A DNA stretch of 13,025 nt, taken from Lentisphaeria bacterium. GTDB taxonomy: Bacteria; Verrucomicrobiota; Lentisphaeria; Oligosphaerales; Oligosphaeraceae. The stretch spans positions 1 through 13,025 of the forward strand of contig JAEDNB010000044.1 in assembly GCA_016302725.1 (NCBI GenBank). Direction: 5' to 3'. Every line of letters starts with the position of its first letter. Position 1 is the stretch's first letter. Position numbers and translations under genes: made by a program. Shown here piece after piece: positions 1-6,979 of the stretch. The notes beneath the pieces were generated by a model. It searched no databases. It had not been told where the DNA came from and saw only the letters and a list, made by a program, of their open reading frames with translations.

Positions 1-470
1 TTCAGGAGGGAGGAGGCCAGCACCTTGGTGCGCTCCTTGTCCATGCAGTTGGCGCTGGCGGCCACGCCGCATCCCACGCAGGGGACATCCAGCATTTCCA
101 GCATGCCCTGGATGCACCCGTCCTCGCCGTAGGTGCCATGGAGGACGGGGAAGGCCAGGGAGAAGGCAACGGGCTTGCGCCGGCTTCCCGGGAAGGCCAG
201 GGCGGCTCCCTGGGGGGTGCTCAAGGGGAAGCAAAGGGGGGCGCCTTCCCGGAGGCGCACCCTCTGGGGATCCTGGGGGGCATCCAGGAACTCCTGGTCC
301 CCGTAGTAGCGCCAGACGCCATCCTGGTCAATGCCCACCACCAGGGGGGAGTATGTGCGCCGGTCCAGGGCCTGGTAGACGGAGTGGCAGGAGATGAGGG
401 AGACCTGGTGCTCGGCGGATTTGCCGCCGCAGAGGAGAAGGACGGTTTTCTTGGGGGATTTGGCGGGCAT
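1..470 (-). CDS. ddl: D-alanine--D-alanine ligase, N-terminal part (cut by left edge)
   Basis: ATP-dependent cytoplasmic enzyme joining two D-alanines for the peptidoglycan precursor UDP-MurNAc-pentapeptide. Only the first 156 codons are present; the ATP-grasp core and the C-terminus lie beyond base 1. Translating the minus strand from the ATG at 470-468 gives MPAKSPKKTVLLLCGGKSAEHQVSL, in which LLCGGKSAEH (residues 11-20) is the family's first motif (usually GGxSxEHxVS). Residues 111-124 read HGTYGEDGCIQGML and residues 131-149 contain CVGCGVAASANCMDKERTK, both strongly diagnostic of Ddl. The start is the only ATG in frame near the expected N-terminus. No Shine-Dalgarno is seen; the 20 nt before it end in CTCCTCCGCC. 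It diverges from the ClC gene across a 281-nt gap. Identification is firm; whether the full gene is intact cannot be judged. Confidence 0.93.
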   Translation of the reverse strand, partial: MPAKSPKKTVLLLCGGKSAEHQVSLISCHSVYQALDRRTYSPLVVGIDQDGVWRYYGDQEFLDAPQDPQRVRLREGAPLCFPLSTPQGAALAFPGSRRKPVAFSLAFPVLHGTYGEDGCIQGMLEMLDVPCVGCGVAASANCMDKERTKVLASSLL

Positions 471-529
471 GGCGGAGGAGGTCTTCGCGGGCTTTTGGCG
501 GGGGGGAAAACAGGGAGGGCCGGAGGCGA

Positions 530-535
530 ATTATG
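530..535 (-). promoter_or_regulatory. candidate -10 element for ddl
   Basis: Read on the minus strand this is CATAAT, five of six matches to the sigma-70 -10 consensus, about 60 nt upstream of the ddl start and within the only AT-rich patch there. No convincing -35 hexamer is seen 16-18 nt upstream, so this is tentative. Confidence 0.25.
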
Positions 536-698
536 TTAAGCGGATTTCCGTTTGGGGCCAGGGAGTTTTTGCGTGGGAATGCGCCCTTTCCCCCCGGAAC
601 GGGGTTCCCCATGGGCAGGGAAGGCGCACCGCACCCGCCCCATGCTGCCAGGCGACGCGCGGCGCAAAGGCCCCGCGCCCGCCTGTCCCACGATTCCT

Positions 699-714
699 GC
701 GGTAAATATACCGC
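699..714. promoter_or_regulatory. AT-centred inverted repeat upstream of the ClC gene (operator or -10 region candidate)
   Basis: Arms GCGGTA (699-704) and TACCGC (709-714) are perfect inverted repeats around AATA. The site lies 37 nt before the ClC ATG in an otherwise GC-rich stretch. The AT-rich core (TAAATA, 703-708) could double as a -10 element, so a protein bound here would control transcription of the ClC gene. The rest of the 281-nt ddl-ClC gap shows nothing else that is clear. Confidence 0.3.
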
Positions 715-751
715 CAACGGACAAGGCTCCCCCCCTTCCCCTCGTGCAGAA

Positions 752-2542
752 ATGCTGAATCTCACCAAAATCTTCGCCGGCATGTCCTGGGGCACTCCCT
801 GGAAACGGGCCCGCCAGAAACGCATGCTGGTGCTGGCCCTCTGCGTGCTGGCCGGGCTGCTCTCCGGACTGGCCAGCAGCGCCATGCACCTCCTGGCCGA
901 ATGGCTCCATGGACAGAGCCAGGGGTGGCTGGCACGATGCGGGGGGGCGGGCTTCTGGCTGGCGCCGGCCCTCCCGTTCCTGGGCATCCTCTTCTGCGTG
1001 CTCCTGGGAAGCCTTCTCTGGCGCCGCCATCCCATGGAGACCAACCTGTGGGTGGCCATCCGGGAGGCACGGCACCCCGGCAGGGGAATGCGGGAATACC
1101 ATGCCTACTCCCACATCCTCACGAGCGGCGTCTCCGTGGGACTGGGCATCTCCGCCGGCATGGAGGCCCCCAGCGCCTTGACGGGGGCCGCCATCGGCGA
1201 CAACCTGGGGCGGAAACTGGGACTGCCCCGGGAAACCCGCACCCTCCTTCTCTGCGCGGGCGCCAGCGCAGCCATCGCAGGGGTCTTCAGCGCCCCCCTG
1301 GCCGGCGTCCTCTTTGCCTGCGAGGTGCTTCTGCCCGGCTCCTCCGGCGTCACCCTCATCCCCCTGCTGATTGCCGCCGCCTCCGGCTCCATCGTCAGCC
1401 AACTCTGCGGGGTGCAGGTGGGCTTCCCGGAAGTGGCCTACAGTTGGAGCCTGGGAAATCTCTGGCTGTATCTCCTCACGGGACTGGCCTGCGGCCTGCT
1501 CTCCGTGGCCATCATCCGCCTCAACTGCCTGGTGCTCCGACTGCGGGCCCGCCTCCCCCAGCCTTGGCTCCTCACCCTGCTGGGCGGGGTCGCCCTCTAT
1601 CTCCTCCTTCTCGCCCTGCCTGTGCTGGGGGGCTCCGGCCTGGGCTTTGTCCTGGAACTGATGCACAACGGGTGGGAACGGCTGCCGGAGGGACTCCTCC
1701 CCGTCCCCCATGCGGGCTGGGGCCTGCTGGCCGCCCTGGGGCTCTGCGTGCTGCTGAAGCCCCTGGCCTCCATCCTCTCCATCCAGGCAGGGGGGGACGG
1801 CGGCATGTTCGCCCCCTCCCTGGTCACGGGGGCGTACATGGGCTTCCTCTTCCATCAGCTCCTCTGCCTTCTGAACATCACGGGCTTCCCCCTGGTCAAC
1901 TGCATGGCGGCGGGCATGGCCGGCATCCTGGCGGGGGTCATGCACGCCCCCCTGACGGCCCTCTTCCTCATCGCGGAACTCCTGGGCGGATACCAACTCT
2001 TTGTGCCCCTGATGATTGTCGTGGCCCTGGCCACCTTCGTCAGCCGATGCCTCTCCCGGGGAAACATCTACTTCGCGGCGGCGGGGGTCGCTCGGCGCCC
2101 CGCCCTGGAACCCCTGGTCAGCGAGAGCATGGACGACCATCAGGAGACCGCCGTGGGCGAGTTGGCGGACAGGGGACTGTATGCCCTGGCGCCACAGGAT
2201 ACCTTCCGCACCCTCCTCAAGGTCCTGATGCACAGCCCCCAGGAAATCTTCCCCGTGCTGGACGGGGAGGGACGCCTGGTGGGAATCATCCGGGAACGGA
2301 ACCTGCGCCCCTTCCTCCTGGACAAAAAGCTGTACGACATCCTGGTGGCGGACGATTTCATGGGGAGCGCGCCTCCCAGCCTGCCTGCGGACACCACCCT
2401 GGCGGAGGCCACCCGCGTCTTCGACACCACCGGCGCGGACCTCATTCCCATCTCCCAGGATGGACGCTTCCTGGGAATCCTCACCCGCGCCCACTTGCTG
2501 GAAAGCCACCGAAACCTCCTGACCCGACAGGAACTCTTCTGA
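752..2542 (+). CDS. ClC-family chloride channel/transporter with C-terminal CBS pair
   Basis: Inner-membrane anion transporter of 596 aa. About residues 25-440 form the hydrophobic ClC core; residues ~475-585 form two CBS domains (first around IFPVLDGEGRLVGIIRERNL, second around GADLIPISQDGRFLGILTR), which in this family bind nucleotides and modulate gating. Motifs seen: GMEAP (136-140, the GREGP position, with gating glutamate E138 kept), APLAGVLFACEV (181-192), GGMFAP (350-355) and IY (Y440, the C-terminal anion-coordinating tyrosine). The helix-D GSGIP motif is absent, and the position of the internal proton glutamate of E. coli ClC (E203) is valine, V192. The ATG at 752 is chosen because it begins ~25 residues before the first membrane helix; the frame stays open to 533 but that extension is Pro/Arg-rich and unlike the family. 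ATG 782 is an alternative. argB follows 57 nt later and may be cotranscribed. Confidence 0.92.
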   Translation: MLNLTKIFAGMSWGTPWKRARQKRMLVLALCVLAGLLSGLASSAMHLLAEWLHGQSQGWLARCGGAGFWLAPALPFLGILFCVLLGSLLWRRHPMETNLWVAIREARHPGRGMREYHAYSHILTSGVSVGLGISAGMEAPSALTGAAIGDNLGRKLGLPRETRTLLLCAGASAAIAGVFSAPLAGVLFACEVLLPGSSGVTLIPLLIAAASGSIVSQLCGVQVGFPEVAYSWSLGNLWLYLLTGLACGLLSVAIIRLNCLVLRLRARLPQPWLLTLLGGVALYLLLLALPVLGGSGLGFVLELMHNGWERLPEGLLPVPHAGWGLLAALGLCVLLKPLASILSIQAGGDGGMFAPSLVTGAYMGFLFHQLLCLLNITGFPLVNCMAAGMAGILAGVMHAPLTALFLIAELLGGYQLFVPLMIVVALATFVSRCLSRGNIYFAAAGVARRPALEPLVSESMDDHQETAVGELADRGLYALAPQDTFRTLLKVLMHSPQEIFPVLDGEGRLVGIIRERNLRPFLLDKKLYDILVADDFMGSAPPSLPADTTLAEATRVFDTTGADLIPISQDGRFLGILTRAHLLESHRNLLTRQELF

Positions 2543-2599
2543 CCCCCTTCCCCGAACCATGCCGCCCTTGACGGCGACACACCTCCCCCAGACAGACAG

Positions 2600-3481
2600 A
2601 TGGACATCTCCCAGGAACAGAACAAGGCGGACGTGCTCATTGAGGCGCTTCCCTACTTTCAGGACTTCTACGGCAGCACCGTGCTGGTGAAATTCGGCGG
2701 CAGCGCCATGGAGGACATGGAGCGCGCCCACAACGTATTGCGGGATGTGGCCTTCATGTCCGTGGCGGGGCTGAAGCCCATTGTGGTCCATGGCGGCGGC
2801 AAGGCCATCAACGGGGAGTTGGCGAAGGCGGGGGTGCAGCCCCGCTTCATCAACGGGCTCCGCTACACGGACGGGGAGACCATCCGGGTGGTGGACAGGG
2901 TGCTCCACCAGGTGGTCAACCGGGAACTGGTGCGCTTCCTCCAGGAGGAACTCCATGTGGACGCCTGCCCCGTCTCGGGCAAGAACATCATGCGCTGCCA
3001 GAAGATTGGCACCACCGACCCCGCCACGGGGGAGGAACTGGACCTGGGATTCGTGGGAAAGGTGGTCAATGTGGACACTCCCCAGATCCAGTGGATCCTG
3101 GGACGCCGGCAACTGCCCGTGGTGACGCCCCTGGCCAGCGACCAGAACGGCGGGGTCTTCAACATCAATGCCGACATGGCGGCCTGCGAGATTGCGGCGG
3201 AATTGAAGGTGCGCAAACTGGTGTTCCTCTCCGATGTGCCCGGGGTCCTGCGGGACCCCAAGGACCCGTCAAGCCTCATCTCCTCCATCCACTGCAACGA
3301 GGTGGAGGAGATGATTGCCTCCGGCATCATCTCCGGGGGCATGATTCCCAAGGTGCGCAGCGCCCGGGATGCGGTGCGCGCCGGCGTGGGGCAGGTCCAT
3401 ATGATTGACGGGCGCCTCCGCCACTCCCTCCTGCTGGAAATCTTCACCCGCCAGGGCGTGGGGACCCAGATTCTCCCCTAG
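2600..3481 (+). CDS. argB: acetylglutamate kinase
   Basis: Cytoplasmic amino acid kinase that phosphorylates N-acetyl-L-glutamate with ATP, the second step of arginine synthesis. The 293-aa protein has the usual length. Visible motifs: VKFGGSAM (30-37, catalytic Lys31), VVHGGGKAIN (62-71, phosphate-binding glycines), FINGLRYTDGETI (83-95), NINADMAACEIA (188-199, Asp192), LSDVPGVL (210-217) and GGMIPKV (246-252, Lys251). An N-terminal helix, residues ~9-26 (ADVLIEALPYFQDFYGS), precedes the core, and the C-terminus contains HMIDGR...LLLEIFTRQGVGTQI; in known NAGKs these mark the hexameric, arginine-inhibited type, so feedback inhibition is likely (inference). No Shine-Dalgarno is seen; the leader reads CCTCCCCCAGACAGACAG. 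Its last 38 bp overlap the end of the convergent DUF2851 gene. No other arginine gene is in the window. Confidence 0.96.
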   Translation: MDISQEQNKADVLIEALPYFQDFYGSTVLVKFGGSAMEDMERAHNVLRDVAFMSVAGLKPIVVHGGGKAINGELAKAGVQPRFINGLRYTDGETIRVVDRVLHQVVNRELVRFLQEELHVDACPVSGKNIMRCQKIGTTDPATGEELDLGFVGKVVNVDTPQIQWILGRRQLPVVTPLASDQNGGVFNINADMAACEIAAELKVRKLVFLSDVPGVLRDPKDPSSLISSIHCNEVEEMIASGIISGGMIPKVRSARDAVRAGVGQVHMIDGRLRHSLLLEIFTRQGVGTQILP

Positions 3482-4916
3482 CCGCCTGCGGCTCCCCCGG
3501 CATTCCGGGAAGCCGGCTGCGGGAAGCGCCCCCTCCTCCGCCCCCCGGGACGGGACGGGGGCCTTCTGCCGGGATGGGGATTTGGAAGGGGCATTCCCCG
3601 CAGCAGTGGTCCAAGGCCAGGCAGAAATTCTGGAAGATGTCCATCATCCCCTGCTGCTGGGGGGCGCCCGGGAGCAGCTCCCTCCATCGGGAGGGAGGGT
3701 TGAGGAAGCGGGAGACGGCTTGCCGAAGCAGGTGGTTTTCCTGCAGCCGGGGGAGCCTGGCCCAGGCCTGCCTGGCCAGTTCCTGGAGGGGAGGGTCGTT
3801 CTCCTCCTCCGCCCTGGCCACCAGCAGGGGCAGGAGCACATTCTGCGTGATGTCCCGCCTGCGGTCTTCCCCCAGCAGGGCGGCGGGCTGGGGCAGGGCG
3901 TGGCGCATGTCCCGGCATCCGTCCCATGGGGGAGCCTCCGGCAGGGGCGCCATGAGGGCCTTGAGGAGGGCTTGGGGGTGCCCCTGGTTCTCCCGGGCAA
4001 GCCGAAGGAGCCAGGACCAGGGATGGCATTGGCAGCGATGGAGCCAGAGGGCCGCCGCCACGGTGCGCCGGAAGGGGTTGTTCAACGGACGCCCGCCAGG
4101 CTTCCAGGGGATGGGGAGGCGGGGCAGCCCGCTCTGCCACCAGGTTTTCCAGGCCTGCCGCAGCCAGGGGCGCAGGGATGGGAGCGGGGCTGCCAGCGTG
4201 GGGTCCGGAAGGAGGCCGGCCGCGCCCAGGAGCAGGGCCACGAGACGCTCCTTGTCCCCCTGGGCGAGGGAGCGCAGATGTTCCAGGGGGAGGCCTTGGG
4301 CCAGGCGGAGAAACCCCTCCCGGTTGGCGGAATACCCCATGGCCTCCATCACCCGCTCATAGAGGGACTGCTCCAGCCCGGCCTCCAGGCCCCGCTGAAG
4401 CAGGGAGCGCCCGTGACGCTGGAAACGGGCGAGCCCGGCGGTGGCGAGAATCTCCCGGAGCTGCCCATCTTCCGCCAACGCCCATTGGAGGGCACATCCC
4501 CCAGGGGGGATTTCCCGGGCATGCGGGTAGTATGCGGCTTCCACCTGCTGGAGAAAGCCCTCCCAGCTGGCCAGCAGCTGCCCCCCCAGCACCAGCGTGG
4601 GCAGCCCCGTCCCCCCTCTCCCCTCCAGGTCGTCCTCCCAGACCACATGGAGGACGACCTTTCGGTAGGCGGGATCCTGGTCATGCCCGTGGGAGAACCA
4701 CTCCGAGGCGCGCCGGTGGAGTTCCACGTCCCCCCGCACCAGGCGCTCCCCCAGAAGCAACGCCGCCCCCAGGAAATCCGGCCCGCTTCCCCGGTTCCAG
4801 AGCCCTCCGGAAAGCACGCGCAGGGCGGCGCCGTCCTGGCAATGGGGCCTGGCGCAAAGCAACCGCTCATTCCAGACAATCTGAAGAAAACGCTCACTGT
4901 AGGGACAGGTGGACAT
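3444..4916 (-). CDS. DUF2851 family protein of unknown function
   Basis: The 490-aa protein matches the DUF2851 family in its diagnostic N-terminal half: SERFLQIVWNERLL (7-20), LWNRGSGPDFLGA (39-51), RGDVELHRRASEW (61-73), and HGHDQDPAYRKVVLHVVWEDD (76-96). It ends with the usual cysteine-bearing segment (QQGMMDIFQNFC at 421-432, then C438, C439 and C442). The conserved Asp, Glu and His of GPDF and VELH look like an active or metal site, but no function is established and I assign none. No signal peptide or membrane helix is seen. The ATG at 4916 fits the family N-terminus; the frame is open to 5147 but that extension is low-complexity. After CPF (442-444) comes a ~45-residue Gly/Pro/Arg-rich tail not typical of the family. 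Upstream of the ATG is an almost pure pyrimidine leader, TCTTTCCCTCCCCCACTCCC. Confidence 0.85.
   Translation of the reverse strand: MSTCPYSERFLQIVWNERLLCARPHCQDGAALRVLSGGLWNRGSGPDFLGAALLLGERLVRGDVELHRRASEWFSHGHDQDPAYRKVVLHVVWEDDLEGRGGTGLPTLVLGGQLLASWEGFLQQVEAAYYPHAREIPPGGCALQWALAEDGQLREILATAGLARFQRHGRSLLQRGLEAGLEQSLYERVMEAMGYSANREGFLRLAQGLPLEHLRSLAQGDKERLVALLLGAAGLLPDPTLAAPLPSLRPWLRQAWKTWWQSGLPRLPIPWKPGGRPLNNPFRRTVAAALWLHRCQCHPWSWLLRLARENQGHPQALLKALMAPLPEAPPWDGCRDMRHALPQPAALLGEDRRRDITQNVLLPLLVARAEEENDPPLQELARQAWARLPRLQENHLLRQAVSRFLNPPSRWRELLPGAPQQQGMMDIFQNFCLALDHCCGECPFQIPIPAEGPRPVPGGGGGGASRSRLPGMPGEPQAARGESGSPRPGG
3480..3516 (+). terminator. two GC-rich hairpins just after argB, possible terminator without U-tract
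   Basis: AGCCG/CGGCT (3480-3484, 3489-3493) with a CCTG tetraloop starts in the argB stop codon. CCGGC/GCCGG (3497-3501, 3512-3516) follows, with an inner TTC/GAA pair. No T-run follows, and the same bases encode the C-terminal tail of the opposing DUF2851 gene, so this is weak. Confidence 0.25.
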
Positions 4917-4948
4917 GGGAGTGGGGGAGGGAAAGAGGGGAGGGAGTG

Positions 4949-4964
4949 GGAAAGGGCCCTTTCC
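4949..4964. promoter_or_regulatory. 16-bp perfect palindrome between DUF2851 and htrA
   Basis: GGAAAGGGCCCTTTCC is an uninterrupted perfect palindrome, 33 bp upstream of the DUF2851 start and ~212 bp upstream of htrA, inside their shared 260-nt divergent region. It may be an operator for a dimeric regulator. A second, hairpin-type repeat (AAGGGG at 5100-5105, CCCCTT at 5109-5114) followed by a T/C-rich run lies nearer htrA. No convincing -35/-10 pair was found for either gene. Confidence 0.35.
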
Positions 4965-5176
4965 AGGACGGCGGTGCGCCTGGCAGGGGAAGGCGGGGAA
5001 TCTCCCGGAACCGGGCCTGGGAAGGTGTGTCAAAGGCCACGCCACGTTCCCTGCCCGGCAGGCCCGCAGGATATGGAGTTCCGCAGGCACTTCCAGGGAA
5101 AGGGGGCTCCCCTTGTTCTTTTCTTCCAGGTTCCTGCGCCCGGCCAAGGCCGCAGGAGAAATATGTGTGGTGAAAA

Positions 5177-6550
5177 ATGTCTCCCTTCCTTCCTTCTTCG
5201 AAAAGACCGGTTTTCCTGTTCGCGGTGCTTTTTTCCCTGTCTTCCCTGGTGGCTGCGCCCCTGCCCCCGGAACCCTCCGCCCGGCGCATGACGCCTACCG
5301 TCCAGGCGGTGCGCAAGGCGCTGCCCTGGGTGGTGAGCATTGGCACTACCCAGCAAATCATCCAGGTCAATGACCCCTTCAGCCTCTTCTTCACGGATTT
5401 CTTCTGCCAGCCCAACCGGGTGCTGACCCAGTATTCCCCCCTGGGGTCGGGGGTAATCCTGGATGCCTCCGGCCTGGTGGTCACCAACTACCACGTGGTG
5501 CGCCGCGCCTCCTCCATCCAGGTCCAGTTGTGGGATGGCACCTCCCTGGTGGCGCGGATGGTGGGCTATGACATCCCCAACGACCTCTGCCTCCTGCAGC
5601 TGGAGGGGGTGGAGAAGCCCCTTGCCCCGGCGGAGTTCGCCGCCGTCCAGGACCTCTATCTGGGGGAGACGGTCATCGCCATCGGCAATCCCTTCGGACT
5701 GGGGCAGTCCGTTTCCACAGGGGTGCTTTCCGCCCTCAACCGCTCCTTCCGGGAAGGGGACGTGGCCTTCGAGGAACTCCTCCAGACCGACGCGGCCATC
5801 AATCCCGGAAATTCCGGCGGCCCCCTGGTGAACCTGGATGGACAGGTGGTGGGCATCAACCAGGCCATCCGCGCCGATGCCCAGGGCATCGGCTTCGCCA
5901 TCCCCCTCTCCCATATCGAGGGATTCCTCTCCTACTGGCTGAAACCCTCCCACTTCTCCGACGCCTATCTGGGAATGGACCCCGCCGCCATCCTGGACGA
6001 CGGGGACGGCCAGGAGGGACTCCCCCTGCCCGAACTCCTCCCCGGCTCCCCCCTCCAGAAGGCCGGACTCGCCCAGGGAGACCGCATCCTCGCCGTCAAT
6101 GGAAAACCCGTGCGGCGGGCCCTGGACTGGGGAAGGGAAACCTGGTCCGTCCGGGCGGGGGAGTCCCTGACCCTGGAAACCTCCCGGGGAAGCCGCACGG
6201 TGGTGGCCGAACCCATGCCCGATGAACTCCTGGTGCGCACACGCCTGGGATTGGAAGTGACCGACTTGACCGACGCCCTGGACAGCGCCCTGGGATTGCC
6301 CCAGGGGGAGAGGGGCGCCGTCATCACCAGGATTCTCCCCGATGTCCCCGGCGGCGCCCAGGCGGCCCAGTGGCGCCAGCTGCTGCGACGGGGAGATATA
6401 GTACTGAAATTCGCTGACCAGGAGAGCCCCGCCATGGCCGACTTGGCGCGCCTCCTCCGGGACACCTCCGCCGGCCAGCAACAGTATGTCGTCTTCTATT
6501 CCTCCGCGGTGAAAATGCCTGTGGAGGTGGCCAGGTTCGTTCTCCATTGA
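5177..6550 (+). CDS. HtrA/DegP-like periplasmic serine protease with two PDZ domains
   Basis: Envelope quality-control protease (trypsin-like, MEROPS S1C type), 457 aa. Residues 1-27 form a Sec signal peptide (basic SSKR, hydrophobic VFLFAVLFSLSSLV, cleavage probably after VAA). The protease domain spans ~40-255 and shows the catalytic triad: His106 in VVTNYHVV, Asp136 in PNDLCLL, Ser213 in NPGNSGGPLV. GIGFAIPLS (237-245) is the usual end of that domain. PDZ1 is about 262-345 (GSPLQKAGLAQGDRILAVNGK) and PDZ2 about 355-445 (PGGAQAAQWRQLLRRGDIVLKF). The family normally oligomerises, with the PDZ domains sensing unfolded C-termini. The ATG at 5177 is preceded by AGGAG at 5154-5158, too distant to be a standard ribosome site; the in-frame GTG at 5165 runs into a stop. 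dgkA follows after 48 nt on the same strand. Confidence 0.93.
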   Translation: MSPFLPSSKRPVFLFAVLFSLSSLVAAPLPPEPSARRMTPTVQAVRKALPWVVSIGTTQQIIQVNDPFSLFFTDFFCQPNRVLTQYSPLGSGVILDASGLVVTNYHVVRRASSIQVQLWDGTSLVARMVGYDIPNDLCLLQLEGVEKPLAPAEFAAVQDLYLGETVIAIGNPFGLGQSVSTGVLSALNRSFREGDVAFEELLQTDAAINPGNSGGPLVNLDGQVVGINQAIRADAQGIGFAIPLSHIEGFLSYWLKPSHFSDAYLGMDPAAILDDGDGQEGLPLPELLPGSPLQKAGLAQGDRILAVNGKPVRRALDWGRETWSVRAGESLTLETSRGSRTVVAEPMPDELLVRTRLGLEVTDLTDALDSALGLPQGERGAVITRILPDVPGGAQAAQWRQLLRRGDIVLKFADQESPAMADLARLLRDTSAGQQQYVVFYSSAVKMPVEVARFVLH

Positions 6551-6598
6551 CGAGGGAGGGCGCTGGCTCAAGTCTGGCTCCCATCTCCTTTCCGTCTT

Positions 6599-6979
6599 AT
6601 GGATTTTCTTGGCCTTCGCCATCTGGGGCGTTCCTTTTCCAATGCATTCCGAGGGCTTCGGGAAGCCTTCCAGGAGGTGGCCTTCCGGCAGGAGCTGGCC
6701 ATTGGGGCGGTGGCCCTGCCGGTGGCCTGGCTGGTGCCGGGGCTTTCCCTGCTGTGGCGGGTGTTCCTCACCGTCTGTTGGCTTGCCCTGCCTGCCATGG
6801 AAATCGTCAACACCGCAGTGGAGAATGCGGTGAACATCCTCTCCCCCCAGTGGAATCCCCTGGCGCGCAAGGCAAAGGACCTGGCGGGGGCGGGGGTGCT
6901 CTGCATCTGCCTGGCAAACCTCTTCGCATGGGGCGCAGCCGCCTGGGAAGTCCTGGGATGTCTGCTGAAAAAGGGATGA
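6599..6979 (+). CDS. dgkA: diacylglycerol kinase / undecaprenol kinase (DgkA family)
   Basis: Small integral inner-membrane kinase of 126 aa, the usual size, with three hydrophobic segments (~34-52, 54-70, 98-118) and an amphipathic N-terminal helix. Family residues are all in place: SFSNAFRGLREAF (12-24), Glu32 in AFRQELAIG (metal site in E. coli DgkA), EIVNTAVENAV (68-78; Glu68, Asn71, Glu75 match E. coli Glu69, Asn72, Glu76) and KAKDLAGAGVL (91-101; Asp94). The substrate could be diacylglycerol (lipid recycling) or undecaprenol (as in many Gram-positives); in a diderm DAG is the default guess. No Shine-Dalgarno: the 20 nt before the ATG contain 18 pyrimidines. The stop overlaps the start of the next gene (ATGA), so the two are probably translationally coupled. 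Confidence 0.93.
   Translation: MDFLGLRHLGRSFSNAFRGLREAFQEVAFRQELAIGAVALPVAWLVPGLSLLWRVFLTVCWLALPAMEIVNTAVENAVNILSPQWNPLARKAKDLAGAGVLCICLANLFAWGAAAWEVLGCLLKKG

Noticed and set aside
533..751. 73-residue N-terminal extension of the ClC protein
   Set aside because: The extension is Pro/Arg-rich, unlike ClC N-termini, and covers the palindrome and the likely promoter.
901..2571. 556-codon plus-strand frame inside the ClC gene
   Set aside because: Pro/Gly/Arg/His-rich shadow; the ClC frame has the conserved motifs and CBS domains.
536..3112. 858-codon open frame on the minus strand across the ClC gene and argB
   Set aside because: It is antisense to two clear genes, its product is His/Gln/Gly-rich low complexity with no family resemblance, and it results from strong GC bias.
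4917..5147. 77-residue N-terminal extension of the DUF2851 protein
   Set aside because: Low-complexity and outside the family; it would place the 16-bp palindrome in coding sequence.
3405..5291. 628-codon open frame on the plus strand opposite DUF2851
   Set aside because: Pro/Gly-rich product without motifs; the minus-strand frame has conserved DUF2851 motifs.
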